NCBI RefSeq assembly: GCF_017916365.1
Contig: NZ_JAFMSU010000002.1
Coordinates: 248,001-312,000, forward strand
Reading direction: 5' to 3'
From: Rufibacter roseolus
Lineage (GTDB): Bacteria; Bacteroidota; Bacteroidia; Cytophagales; Hymenobacteraceae
DNA length: 64,000 nt
Made by a program: the position numbers and the translations under genes. A model generated the notes under the pieces. That model saw only the letters and a list, made by a program, of their open reading frames with translations, made no database searches and was not told where the DNA came from. Positions 43,775-51,822 of this stretch are shown here, piece after piece. Every line of letters begins with the position of its first letter. The stretch's first letter is position 1.

Positions 43775-45107
43775 GCAGCGCAGGGCTTTTTGGTTGGGCA
43801 AACTGGTTCTTGATCTGCAGCAGCGCGCGGTTCACGTAATAATCTGCCATGGCATTGAGGTAAAAGTTCTGGGACTTGAGCTTCTCAGCGTACACCTGCA
43901 GGAGCTGGTCTACGGTGTACACCTCTTGGTTGTATTTGTAACGGGCGATGGTGTAATTCTCCTGGTACAGGGCGTAGTGCTGGCGGTAACTCTCCAAGCT
44001 TTGCTGCGCGTTCTGCAGGGCCAGACCTATTTCCTCATTTTCTTCCTGGGCGCGCAATGCGAAATGCTGGAGCTCGTTCAGGGCGATCTGTTTCTGCAGG
44101 GTGGCTCTCCTGAACTCGGCTTTCCGGTTGAAACCGCTGAACAGAAGCCACTCGGCCCGGAGGCCCACCAAACCTATCTGGTACCAGGGATAAGCGGAAT
44201 CGGTGAAGTTGAAAGCGTTGCGCTGGGCCTGCTGCGTGAACCGCCCGTACATGGAGACTTCCGGGAGCCAGCTCAGCCTTTGTTTCTGTTCCTCGGACTC
44301 GGCGGCCTGGATGCGCCATTGCAGGGCCCGGTACAAACCCAGGGTCTCCACGGAGGGCTGGAGTGGGGGAGCGGCAGTTGTCTGGTCATTCAGCGTCTCG
44401 GTGAGTTGCAGGTCTTCCTGTGGATTTAGGCCGCAGAGCATCTTTAGGCGGGCCAGATTTTTCCGGTACACAGTCTGGTTGTCATTCAGTTGCTGGCGGC
44501 TTTCCAGTTGCAGGGATTTGAGGCGGTTCAGTTCCAAAGGCTCGGCCAGGCCGTTCCTGAAACGCTCCTCGGCGGTGAGCAGCAGGGTGTCGTTCACGTG
44601 CAGGTTCTCCTGGGAGAGGGCGGAGGCCTCGCGGCTCAGGAGGCAGAGGTAGTACGTTCTGGCAATCTCCTCACTCGCTCTCTGCTGCGCGTCCTGCTGC
44701 TGGAAATAGCTGGACTGGACCTCGGCCTGGGCGATGCGGCGGTTTTTCCAGGCTTGCACGCTCACCAGGGGCAGGGCCGCCTCCAGGTTGAAGGCCAGGT
44801 TGTACTGCGTCCCGAACTGTACCGCTACCAGCTCCCCCTTCTCACCATCCACAAACTCCGCCGGGATCAACTGCACCGGCAGGGCCAGGTAATCATCAAA
44901 GGCACCGGAGACCTTCACCTGCGGATACAGAGGGGCTTTGGCGCGAATGACTCCCTGTTCCGCTACCTGCCGGGCCAGGTCTGCGTTGCGCAGATCGGGG
45001 CGGTGCTGCAGCGCATGGGTCGTGGCCTCGGGCAGGGAACCGAAGGTCACCTGCGCCTGCGCCCGTACGCCAGCCAGAAGAAAAAGGAACAGGAGGTATT
45101 TGTTCAT
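43764..45107 (-). CDS. TolC-like outer membrane efflux protein
   Basis: A 447-residue outer-membrane factor with a signal peptide (MNKYLLFLFLLAGVRAQAQ); start ATG 45107. It has the two-repeat OEP layout: ATTHALQHRPDLRNADLARQVAEQGVIRAKAPLYPQV in the first repeat and ARYKYNQEVYTVDQLLQVYAEKLKSQNFYLNAMADYYV in the second, with long coiled helices. First gene of the export operon. Confidence 0.9.
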   Translation of the reverse strand: MNKYLLFLFLLAGVRAQAQVTFGSLPEATTHALQHRPDLRNADLARQVAEQGVIRAKAPLYPQVKVSGAFDDYLALPVQLIPAEFVDGEKGELVAVQFGTQYNLAFNLEAALPLVSVQAWKNRRIAQAEVQSSYFQQQDAQQRASEEIARTYYLCLLSREASALSQENLHVNDTLLLTAEERFRNGLAEPLELNRLKSLQLESRQQLNDNQTVYRKNLARLKMLCGLNPQEDLQLTETLNDQTTAAPPLQPSVETLGLYRALQWRIQAAESEEQKQRLSWLPEVSMYGRFTQQAQRNAFNFTDSAYPWYQIGLVGLRAEWLLFSGFNRKAEFRRATLQKQIALNELQHFALRAQEENEEIGLALQNAQQSLESYRQHYALYQENYTIARYKYNQEVYTVDQLLQVYAEKLKSQNFYLNAMADYYVNRALLQIKNQFAQPKSPALHVK

Positions 45108-45252
45108 TTCAGGGTGAAGGAACAAGGTTCTGTGCTTAAGCTGTGATAGGCAAGGAGCTCGAAAAAAATGTTTGCAAGAAGATACTCATTTTTTTGGCTG
45201 ATTATCAAGCGTTAAGGGATTTATTCTTGTCGGTTGGCAAGCCGAAAACTGT

Positions 45253-45288
45253 ATTTTTGGCCTGTTTTGAAGAAAATAGGCCAAAAAT
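45253..45288. repeat. double-palindrome element, copy 13 (near perfect)
   Basis: ATTTTTGGCCTGTTTT, spacer GAAG, AAAATAGGCCAAAAAT: 16-nt arms with a single mismatch. It ends 3 nt before the -33 element of the SRP RNA promoter. Confidence 0.75.
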
Positions 45289-45291
45289 CGC

Positions 45292-45321
45292 TTGCGGTGA
45301 ACAAAAGTGTTCCTATCTTTG
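45292..45321 (+). promoter_or_regulatory. Bacteroidota-type promoter of the SRP RNA gene
   Basis: TTG at 45292-45294, 19 nt, TATCTTTG at 45314-45321: an exact TAnnTTTG box, 4 nt before the first base of the RNA helix. Confidence 0.75.
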
Positions 45322-45324
45322 CAA

Positions 45325-45426
45325 CGGCAAATCGGTACGGCCAGCTCCTGCTGAACTCCCCCAGGCCCGGAAGGGAGCAAGGGTAGGTGGTTGAGCGGCG
45401 CGATACTCGATTTGCCGCTTTTTTTT
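45325..45426 (+). ncRNA. ffs: signal recognition particle RNA (small bacterial 4.5S type)
   Basis: CGGCAAATCG (45325-45334) pairs perfectly with CGATTTGCCG (45408-45417), giving the closing helix. The tip carries the conserved SRP domain IV: CCAGGCCCGGAAGGGAGCAA, with the GGAA tetraloop and the asymmetric A-rich internal loop that binds Ffh. Eight T residues follow the closing helix, so it also terminates transcription. Its protein partner Ffh is at 58.2 kb. Exact ends are estimated from pairing and promoter. Confidence 0.93.
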
Positions 45427-45482
45427 GCCCATACCCCAACGGATTCTCTTCCGCTTGTAAACCCGTCACTTTCTTTTCAAAC

Positions 45483-45525
45483 CTTGTTTTAAGCCCAATT
45501 TTCCCAAATGAGGCCTGAAACGAAC
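45483..45525. repeat. double-palindrome element, copy 14
   Basis: CTTGTTTTAAGCCCAATTTT and AAATGAGGCCTGAAACGAAC; located 57 nt after the SRP RNA terminator. Confidence 0.5.
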
Positions 45526-45627
45526 AACTTAGCTTCTGTTTTTCAGTCAGGTCAAGTCAACTGACCAAGGCAATTCCTTTAGGCTAAAATACTTGCGGCG
45601 GCCATTCGGTTTTAATTCAGATTGAAC

Positions 45628-45635
45628 TAGATTTG
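45628..45635 (+). promoter_or_regulatory. possible -7 box of the transaldolase gene
   Basis: TAGATTTG fits TAnnTTTG and lies 21 nt before ATG 45657; the -33 element is unclear. Confidence 0.45.
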
Positions 45636-45656
45636 TGTTTCCAAACTACTTCAACT

Positions 45657-46313
45657 ATGAAATTTTTCATTGATACCGCTAATCTTGCTGAAATCCGCGA
45701 AGCCCATGATTTAGGCGTGCTGGACGGCGTAACCACCAACCCCTCGCTCATGGCCAAAGAAGGCATTGTGGGGTATGACAACGTCATGAAGCACTACCGC
45801 GACATCTGCGAGATTGTAGACGGCGACATCAGCGCCGAGGTCATTGCCACCGATTTTGACAACATGGTGAAAGAAGGAGAGGAGCTGGCCCAGCTGCATC
45901 CTAACATTGTGGTGAAGGTTCCCATGACCCGCGACGGCGTAAAAGCCATCAAATATTTCACTGACAAAGGCATCAAAACCAACTGTACGCTCGTTTTCAC
46001 CGCAGGTCAGGCCTTGTTGGCCGCCAAAGCCGGGGCTACCTACGTGTCCCCGTTTGTAGGCCGCTTGGATGACATCGGGAACGACGGTTTGAACCTGATT
46101 GAGCAGATCGTGCAGATCTACCAGAACTACGGCTTCCCTACTGAGGTATTGGCTGCCTCCGTGCGCCACGTGATGCACCTGGTGCAGTGCGCCGAGATTG
46201 GTGCCGATGTGGTGACCTGCCCGTTGAACGTGATCACCGGCCTGTTGAACCACCCGCTCACCGACAGCGGCCTGGCCAAGTTCCTCGCCGATCACAAGAA
46301 AGCAAACGCGTAA
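45657..46313 (+). CDS. tal: transaldolase, TalC/fructose-6-phosphate aldolase type
   Basis: A 218-residue short transaldolase. ATG 45657 ([36 protein letters not shown]) is chosen. The Schiff-base Lys87 lies in [12 protein letters not shown], followed by [19 protein letters not shown] and SPFVGRLDD. Short members act either as transaldolase of the pentose phosphate pathway or as fructose-6-phosphate aldolase; sequence alone does not settle it. A long low-complexity hairpin follows the stop. Confidence 0.92.
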   Translation: MKFFIDTANLAEIREAHDLGVLDGVTTNPSLMAKEGIVGYDNVMKHYRDICEIVDGDISAEVIATDFDNMVKEGEELAQLHPNIVVKVPMTRDGVKAIKYFTDKGIKTNCTLVFTAGQALLAAKAGATYVSPFVGRLDDIGNDGLNLIEQIVQIYQNYGFPTEVLAASVRHVMHLVQCAEIGADVVTCPLNVITGLLNHPLTDSGLAKFLADHKKANA

Positions 46314-46317
46314 TTAG

Positions 46318-46396
46318 TTTAGAATTTAGAATTAGGAATTAAGAATTTAGGATAGCAATCATCATTCCTAATTCTTAATTCCTAATTCCTAATTAA
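46318..46396. repeat. low-complexity inverted repeat after the transaldolase gene
   Basis: GAATTAGGAATTAAGAATTT on the left faces ATTCCTAATTCTTAATTCCT on the right; nearly all of the segment is built from AATTAGG, AATTAAG and their complements. A stem of about 25 bp is possible, close to the start of the next gene. Confidence 0.7.
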
Positions 46397-46402
46397 AAGA
46401 AG

Positions 46403-46606
46403 GTGTACATCATCAAAGTAAAGGGCAAGGCCAAGATTCCGGATTACATTCAGCTGCGCGATGAGAACTTCGTGCTGATCGCCTATTTCCGGGCCGACCG
46501 GCCGCTGAAGAACCTGGACCGCTACGGCCTGGACAACAAGGAGGAGGAACTGGCCTCCGTCATTGCCGGCCTGGAGTTTGGCAAACTGCAGAAACTGGAG
46601 ATTTAA
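46403..46606 (+). CDS. small conserved-looking protein, unknown
   Basis: A 67-residue ORF that begins with GTG at 46403, preceded by AAAAGAAG. Sequence: YIIKVKGKAKIPDYIQLRDENFVLIAYFRADRP, then a helix with DNKEEELASVIAGLEFG. It has a mixed beta-then-alpha look and sensible composition. It lies between transaldolase and ftsE. No family is recognised and no function is proposed. The stop codon lies inside a double palindrome. Confidence 0.6.
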   Translation: MYIIKVKGKAKIPDYIQLRDENFVLIAYFRADRPLKNLDRYGLDNKEEELASVIAGLEFGKLQKLEI

Positions 46607-46636
46607 GCCTGTTTTAGAGAAAACGGCGGCAAAACG
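46601..46636. repeat. double-palindrome element, copy 15
   Basis: ATTTAAGCCTGTTTT, spacer AGAG, AAAACGGCGGCAAAACGC. The left arm includes the TAA stop of the preceding gene. Confidence 0.55.
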
Positions 46637-46720
46637 CTGTTACCTTATCGGGCTGTTCTAAAGCCTTTATCACAAGATTACCCGCTGCCTGGCAGCATTT
46701 AACTTTACCTTTTACCTGCT

Positions 46721-47431
46721 ATGGATTTCTCGTCTAACCCGGTGGTGTCGCTGCACAAAGTGTCTATTTTCCAGGATGTGAACACTGTCTTGTCTGATGT
46801 GACCTTTACCATTGAGAAAGGGGAGTTTGTGTACCTGGTGGGCCGAACTGGAAGCGGTAAAAGCTCGTTGCTCAAAACCCTGTACGCCGATCTTCCCCTG
46901 CGGGCCGGCACCGCGCAGGTGGCCGGTTACAACATCCATACGCTTACTTGGAAACAGGTGCCCTTCCTGCGCCGCAAGATTGGCATCGTCTTCCAGGATT
47001 TCCAGCTCTTGTTTGACCGCTCCGTGGCAGACAACCTCAAATTCGTGCTCAAAGCCACTGGCTGGGGCGATAAATCCCGCATCAAGAACCGCATCTCTGA
47101 GGTGCTCATGCGCGTGGGCTTGGATTCCTCGGCGAACAAAATGCCGCACCAGCTTTCCGGCGGCGAGCAGCAGCGCGTGGTCATTGCCCGGGCTTTATTG
47201 AACGAGCCCCTCATCCTCTTCGCAGATGAACCCACCGGAAACCTGGACCCCGACGTGACCCACGGCATCATGGACCTGTTCCAGGAGATCAACAACAGCG
47301 GCACGGCCGTACTCATGGCCACCCACAACCACCACATCCTGAAACGCTACCCGCGCCGCATCCTCAAGTGCGAAAAAGGCCTGGTCCTGGACTCTACCCG
47401 CGAGGAGTTCTCCCTTATAGATGGTATCTGA
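46721..47431 (+). CDS. ftsE: cell division ATP-binding protein FtsE
   Basis: A 236-residue ABC ATPase: Walker [10 protein letters not shown] (41-49), Q-loop [13 protein letters not shown], signature LSGGEQQR (about 144-151), Walker [15 protein letters not shown], and H-loop MATHNHHIL. The Q-loop [11 protein letters not shown] pattern and length identify FtsE, which with FtsX drives periplasmic cell-wall hydrolases at division. ftsX is not adjacent. The gene overlaps the following glycosyltransferase by 11 nt. Confidence 0.88.
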   Translation: MDFSSNPVVSLHKVSIFQDVNTVLSDVTFTIEKGEFVYLVGRTGSGKSSLLKTLYADLPLRAGTAQVAGYNIHTLTWKQVPFLRRKIGIVFQDFQLLFDRSVADNLKFVLKATGWGDKSRIKNRISEVLMRVGLDSSANKMPHQLSGGEQQRVVIARALLNEPLILFADEPTGNLDPDVTHGIMDLFQEINNSGTAVLMATHNHHILKRYPRRILKCEKGLVLDSTREEFSLIDGI

Positions 47432-48308
47432 GGTATCCATACTCATTCCCGTTTACAACCAGAACGTGCTGGCGCTGGTGGAAACCCTGCGCCAGGAAGC
47501 CATTTCGCTTTCCATTACCTTTGAGATTAGGGTCTATGACGATGGCTCTAACGCAGAAATCCAACACCAGAACCAATCACTGCAAGGCGTTACCGGCGTG
47601 GTTTATCAGGAGTTGCCACAAAACATCGGACGGTCCCAGATCCGCTACAAACTAGCCGAGGAAGCCCGTTTCCCGTACCTGCTTTTCCTGGACAATGATG
47701 TTCTGCCCGTCTACCCGGATTTCCTGCAAAGGTATCTTGTGGTTGGAAACGAAGGAGTAACGGTGGGTGGTGTCGCGTATAAAGAAAATCCTCCGACTGG
47801 CCAGGAACTGCGCTGGAAATACGGCAAGGCCCGAGAGGAAGCCCCAGCCCGAGAAAGGCAGAATAATCCTTACCAGCGCGTCTTCTCCAGTAACCTGTTT
47901 CTGCCCAAAGAAGTGTTTTTGGCCTGTTTCTCGCAAAACGAACTCAGCGGCTACGGCCACGAAGACACGCTCTTCGCCTGGCGACTGCAGCAGAACCAAG
48001 TAGATGTTTATCACATTGACAACCCCGTCTGGCACCTTGGCCTGGAACCCGCTGATGTTTTTCTGCTCAAGACCCAACAGGCACTTCATAACCTGGTGCT
48101 ACTCTATCGGAAGTACGGGTTGGGAGAGGAAACCAAACTCATGAAAGCGCACGCCTCCCTCGCCAGGTGGAAAGTAGGCCAGCTTCTGCGGGAAAACAGC
48201 AACTGGCTTTTCCCTCTGCTCAAGAAAAACCTGGTCTCCCGAAAGCCCAATCTGCGCATGTTTGATCTATACCGACTGCTGCTGCTGGATAAGTACCTGA
48301 AGAAGTAA
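47421..48308 (+). CDS. glycosyltransferase family 2
   Basis: A 295-residue GT-A fold protein: [23 protein letters not shown] at the start, IRVYDDGSNAE, and the metal-binding stretch LLFLDNDVLPVYPDF in place of DxD, then SGYGHEDTLFAWRLQQ with the catalytic Glu-Asp. It adds a sugar from a nucleotide donor to a glycan or lipid acceptor at the inner membrane face. It is co-transcribed with ftsE by overlap. A palindromic repeat copy lies inside the coding sequence at 47914-47950. Confidence 0.88.
   Translation: MVSEVSILIPVYNQNVLALVETLRQEAISLSITFEIRVYDDGSNAEIQHQNQSLQGVTGVVYQELPQNIGRSQIRYKLAEEARFPYLLFLDNDVLPVYPDFLQRYLVVGNEGVTVGGVAYKENPPTGQELRWKYGKAREEAPARERQNNPYQRVFSSNLFLPKEVFLACFSQNELSGYGHEDTLFAWRLQQNQVDVYHIDNPVWHLGLEPADVFLLKTQQALHNLVLLYRKYGLGEETKLMKAHASLARWKVGQLLRENSNWLFPLLKKNLVSRKPNLRMFDLYRLLLLDKYLKK
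47914..47950. repeat. double-palindrome-like sequence inside the GT2 gene, copy 16
   Basis: GTGTTTTTGGCCTGTTTC gives a good left half; the right half GCAAAACGAACTC is weaker. It is read in frame as VFLACFSQNEL. Confidence 0.4.
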
Positions 48309-48312
48309 ACTG

Positions 48313-48352
48313 CTTCTGACCTGTTTTCTAAAATCCGAGGCCAAAACAGAAG
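48313..48352. repeat. double-palindrome element, copy 17
   Basis: CTTCTGACCTGTTTTC and GAGGCCAAAACAGAAG, with the ends CTTCTG / CAGAAG exactly paired. It begins 5 nt after the GT2 stop. Confidence 0.55.
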
Positions 48353-48356
48353 GCAT

Positions 48357-48388
48357 AAAAAAGCCCCTCCAACCGGAGAGGCTTTTTT
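48357..48388. terminator. terminator between the convergent GT2 and lipoprotein genes
   Basis: AAAAAAGCCCCTCC, loop AACC, GGAGAGGCTTTTTT (one C/A mismatch). Confidence 0.8.
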
Positions 48389-48411
48389 TATTCAATGAAA
48401 GAACGTGCTAA

Positions 48412-49278
48412 TTAATCGTTGTCTTTCACGGCGTTGCCTACCTTTTGGGCGGCTTTCTTGGCGGTGTTACCTACGGCCTTACCTGCATCTTTGGTGGCTT
48501 CACCTACTTTGCTGTTAGACACGTCTTTGCCTACTTCTTTCACGTCTGAACCAACTTTAGAAGCGGTGTTGCCGGCTTTGTTGGCGTTTTTCATGGCCAC
48601 GTATTTGGTTTTGGCCTTGGCAATTTCCCACTTGTCTTTGTCGGTCAGCTGGCTTTGGATGGCGTTTTTGCGGTCATCCAGCTGGTTCCAGTATTTCTCT
48701 ACGGTTCTCCAGTCTTCGTTGCTGAACCCAGATTTGTGGGCTTCCACGTGCTTCACGAAATCCTCATACGCCGTTCTGATGTTGGTAGCGGTGTAAGTTG
48801 GGATTCTACTTTCATCCAAATCAGCGGTATGGCTGGAAGTGCTTCTGCTAGAGTCTGAGGCCAAACCTGTGCCCTGATGGCTCATGCGCCAGGTGTTGTA
48901 CTGCTCTTCGCGGGTAGCCCAGGCAGTGTTGTATCTGGACTGCAGTTCGGAATACTCTTTCCGGCGGTTCTCGTCAAAATCATTCTCGTACTGCGCTACT
49001 GCTGAACGCTTCGCTTCATAGTCAGATTGCCACTTTTTCATTTGGGCATCGCCATCAGCGGTAGTGGTATCCCAGCCGCGTTGTACATCAGACTCCAGGG
49101 TCGTTACGTGGTTTTTATAGTCATTGTAAGCTTGGTCTGGAGAAGAGGTAGTAGTGGTGGTAGTAGAAGCCGCAGTGTCGGTTTTTTCCGTGCGGTTACA
49201 CGCAAACTGGGTAAAGGCCAGCCCCAAAGAGGCCGCAAACACCAGTGTGCTTTTTTTAACAGGATTGTACATTTTCAT
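48412..49278 (-). CDS. lipoprotein with helical repeats, unknown
   Basis: A 288-residue lipoprotein precursor with lipobox QFAC (Cys27) and a Thr-run linker (TTTTTTSS). The middle is long charged helix, with Trp/Tyr-rich segments (YKNHVTTLESDVQRGWDTT, DFVKHVEAHKSGFSNEDWRTVEKYWNQLDDRK). The last 50 residues are short amphipathic repeats KVGSDVKEVGKDVSNSKVGE, like LEA or CsbD-type stress proteins. Probably an envelope stress or spacer protein; that is inference. Confidence 0.7.
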   Translation of the reverse strand: MKMYNPVKKSTLVFAASLGLAFTQFACNRTEKTDTAASTTTTTTSSPDQAYNDYKNHVTTLESDVQRGWDTTTADGDAQMKKWQSDYEAKRSAVAQYENDFDENRRKEYSELQSRYNTAWATREEQYNTWRMSHQGTGLASDSSRSTSSHTADLDESRIPTYTATNIRTAYEDFVKHVEAHKSGFSNEDWRTVEKYWNQLDDRKNAIQSQLTDKDKWEIAKAKTKYVAMKNANKAGNTASKVGSDVKEVGKDVSNSKVGEATKDAGKAVGNTAKKAAQKVGNAVKDND

Positions 49279-49477
49279 AGTCTATAGGTTGTTTTATGGA
49301 ACAAGGTAATTGTCTTTGCTTTGAACGATAACGGTTTATAGAGGTTTCGTTTAACATAAGAATGCTAATGGTTAGCGGTTGTAATTGTATTTTGCAAATA
49401 ATGTTATTGAAACAGTTTGTTGTTCTGGCGGCAGGAATTATCCGGGAGAAGTACGTATGGTTCCGGTAACTACTACT

Positions 49478-49485
49478 TATATTTG
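49478..49485 (+). promoter_or_regulatory. possible -7 box upstream of the DegT aminotransferase gene
   Basis: TATATTTG fits TAnnTTTG and lies 17 nt before ATG 49503; no clear -33 element. Confidence 0.45.
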
Positions 49486-49502
49486 TCTTTTCTATTGAAT
49501 AC

Positions 49503-50630
49503 ATGAACCAGCTCCAGATGGTAGACCTCAAAGGTCAGTACCAGCGCCTGAAACCCCAGATTGATGCCGCCATGCAAGCGGTGGTAGACAGTACCGCTTT
49601 CATCAACGGTCCGCAGGTGAAATCCTTCGCCCAGAACCTGGGCCAGTACCTGCAGGTAGGCCACGTGATTCCCTGCGCCAACGGTACCGATGCCCTGCAG
49701 ATTGCTTTGATGGCCTTGGATCTGCCTGCCGGGGGAGAGGTGATTGTGCCCGCTTTCAACTACGTGGCTACCGCCGAGGTAATTGCGTTACTGGGATTGA
49801 AGCCGGTGTTCGTGGATGTGCTGCCCGATACTTTCTGCCTTGATCCGGCCAAAGTGCGCGCCGCCATCACGGAGAAAACGGTGGCCATCATGCCGGTGCA
49901 TTTGTTTGGGCAGTGCGCGCCCATGGAGGAGATCATGGACCTGGCCATCGCGCAGGAGCTGTTCGTGATTGAAGACAATGCTCAGGCCATCGGGGCGCAG
50001 TACATAGACGCCGAGGGCGGGACTTCCTTTGCCGGTACCATCGGGCACATCGGGACCACTTCCTTTTTCCCGTCCAAGAACCTGGGCTGCATGGGCGACG
50101 GCGGCGCTATCTTCACCCAAGACATTGACCTTGCTGCTACTTTGCAACAGATTTCTAACCACGGTCAGCACAAGAAATACCACTACTCCCGCGTAGGCGT
50201 CAACTCAAGATTAGACACGTTGCAGGCCGCCTTGCTGGAGGTGAAACTCACCCAACTGGACGATTTCATCCTGCGCCGCCAGAAAGCTGCCGGCACCTAT
50301 GACGCCTTTTTCGCGGAGGTGGAAGAAATCAAAATACCTTCTCTAGCGCCTTACAGCAGCCACGTCTTCCATCAGTACACGCTCCAGGTGCCCGCAGAGA
50401 AGCGCGATGCCCTGAAAAGCTACCTGCAGGAGAAAGGGATTCCTAGCATGGTTTATTATCCGGTGCCGCTGCACCTGCACGAAGCCTACGCCTACTTAGG
50501 CTACAAAGCCGGTGATTTCCCTATTTCAGAGGAACTGTGCCGCAAAGTGATTTCCCTTCCCATGCACACTGAACTCACCGAGGAACAGCAAGCCTTTATT
50601 GCTGAGGCCGTGATCAGGTTTTTCAGGTAG
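49503..50630 (+). CDS. DegT/DnrJ/EryC1/StrS sugar aminotransferase
   Basis: A 375-residue PLP enzyme that transfers an amino group from glutamate to a keto-sugar nucleotide. Features: CANGTDALQIALMAL, VPAFNYVATAEVI, EDNAQAIGAQY with the PLP Asp, and Schiff-base Lys192 in SFFPSKNLGCMGDGG. The next gene encodes a WlbA-like dehydrogenase, so the likely product is a 3-amino-3-deoxy sugar nucleotide (WlbC/WbpE-type step). The donor sugar is not proven. Confidence 0.9.
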   Translation: MNQLQMVDLKGQYQRLKPQIDAAMQAVVDSTAFINGPQVKSFAQNLGQYLQVGHVIPCANGTDALQIALMALDLPAGGEVIVPAFNYVATAEVIALLGLKPVFVDVLPDTFCLDPAKVRAAITEKTVAIMPVHLFGQCAPMEEIMDLAIAQELFVIEDNAQAIGAQYIDAEGGTSFAGTIGHIGTTSFFPSKNLGCMGDGGAIFTQDIDLAATLQQISNHGQHKKYHYSRVGVNSRLDTLQAALLEVKLTQLDDFILRRQKAAGTYDAFFAEVEEIKIPSLAPYSSHVFHQYTLQVPAEKRDALKSYLQEKGIPSMVYYPVPLHLHEAYAYLGYKAGDFPISEELCRKVISLPMHTELTEEQQAFIAEAVIRFFR

Positions 50631-50726
50631 GGGAGCAGGACCTCACGTCTCCCTCGGCCAGAAAAACATAGGCTTTATTAAATTGAGAGACGTTGTTTTT
50701 GCTTTAAATCAAATATCCATCATTAA

Positions 50727-50766
50727 CCTGTTTTAAGGCCGTTTTTCATAAAACAGGGCAAAAACG
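50727..50766. repeat. double-palindrome element, copy 18
   Basis: CCTGTTTTAAGGCCGTTTTT, spacer CAT, AAAACAGGGCAAAAACG; ends 15 nt before the start of the dehydrogenase gene. Confidence 0.65.
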
Positions 50767-50781
50767 CATACAAGACACCAG

Positions 50782-51795
50782 ATGTCAGAAAAGATAAAGT
50801 TTGCCGTCATCGGCGCGGGACACATAGGGAAGCGCCATGCCACCATGGTGCAGCGCCACCCCGAGGGGGAATTAGTAGCCATGGTAGACACTGACTCAGG
50901 CCGTCTGGATGAAGTAGAGCCTTTCGGGGTGCCTTTTTTCACCAGCATGGAAGAGTACCTGGCCTCAGGTCCCAAGGCCGATGTCATCTGCGTGTGCACG
51001 CCCAACGGCTTCCACGCCGAGCAGGCTATGCTGGCGTTGGAGAACGGCAGCCACGTAGTCTGCGAGAAGCCCATGGCCCTGAGCAAAGCCGATTGCGAGC
51101 GCATCATCTACAAATCATTGCAGACCTCCAAGCTAGTGTTCTGCGTGATGCAGAACCGTTACAGCCCCCCTTCGCTGTGGCTCAAGCAGATGATCTCGGA
51201 GCAGCGCCTGGGCCAGATTTACCTGGTGCAGATCAACTGCTACTGGAACCGCGACAACCGCTACTACAAGGCCGGCAACTGGAAAGGAAACCAGGCACTG
51301 GACGGCGGCACGCTGTTCACCCAGTTCAGCCACTTCATTGATATCATGTACTGGCTCTTCGGGGATATCAAGAACATCACCGGCCGGTTCATGGATTTCA
51401 ACCATCAGAATCTGACGGATTTTGAGGACAGCGGGCTCATCCACTTTGATTTCATGAACGGCGGTGCCGGGACGCTCAACTATTCCACCGCCGTCTGGGA
51501 CACCAACCTGGAAAGCAGCATGACCATCATAGGCGAGAAAGGAAGCATCAAAGTGGGCGGACAGTACATGAACGAGGTGGAATATTGCCACGTGCAGGAT
51601 TACGTGATGCCCGAGCTTCCGCCCAGCAGCCCCGCCAACGATTACGGCCACTACAAAGGCAGCGCCGCCAACCACCACTTCATCTTCGAGAACGTGATTG
51701 ACACGTTGAAAGGCAAAACCTTCGCCACAACCAACGCCCTGGAAGGCCTCAAAGTGGTGGAGATCATTGAACGCATTTACGAATTGAAAAAGTAA
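50782..51795 (+). CDS. Gfo/Idh/MocA oxidoreductase, WlbA-like sugar-nucleotide dehydrogenase
   Basis: A 337-residue NAD-dependent enzyme: IKFAVIGAGHIGKRHA Rossmann start, CVCTPNGFHAEQAMLAL, VVCEKPMALS with the catalytic Lys, then QNRYSPPSLWLKQMI, NCYWNRDNRYYKAG and LDGGTLFTQFSHFIDIMYWLFGD. The last blocks are typical of WlbA/WbpB, which oxidise the 3-position of UDP-GlcNAc uronate. With the DegT enzyme upstream this gives keto then amino sugar. An N-acetyltransferase (WlbB/WbpD) is missing here. Confidence 0.88.
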   Translation: MSEKIKFAVIGAGHIGKRHATMVQRHPEGELVAMVDTDSGRLDEVEPFGVPFFTSMEEYLASGPKADVICVCTPNGFHAEQAMLALENGSHVVCEKPMALSKADCERIIYKSLQTSKLVFCVMQNRYSPPSLWLKQMISEQRLGQIYLVQINCYWNRDNRYYKAGNWKGNQALDGGTLFTQFSHFIDIMYWLFGDIKNITGRFMDFNHQNLTDFEDSGLIHFDFMNGGAGTLNYSTAVWDTNLESSMTIIGEKGSIKVGGQYMNEVEYCHVQDYVMPELPPSSPANDYGHYKGSAANHHFIFENVIDTLKGKTFATTNALEGLKVVEIIERIYELKK

Positions 51796-51822
51796 CGGCT
51801 TTCCGGCCACAGAGAAGAACCC

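Larger units (their letters stand above)
45108..45656. other. non-coding stretch around the SRP RNA
   Basis: Besides the SRP RNA and its promoter it holds two double palindromes (45253 and 45483) and the tal promoter box. The first 140 nt show nothing I can name. Confidence 0.7.
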
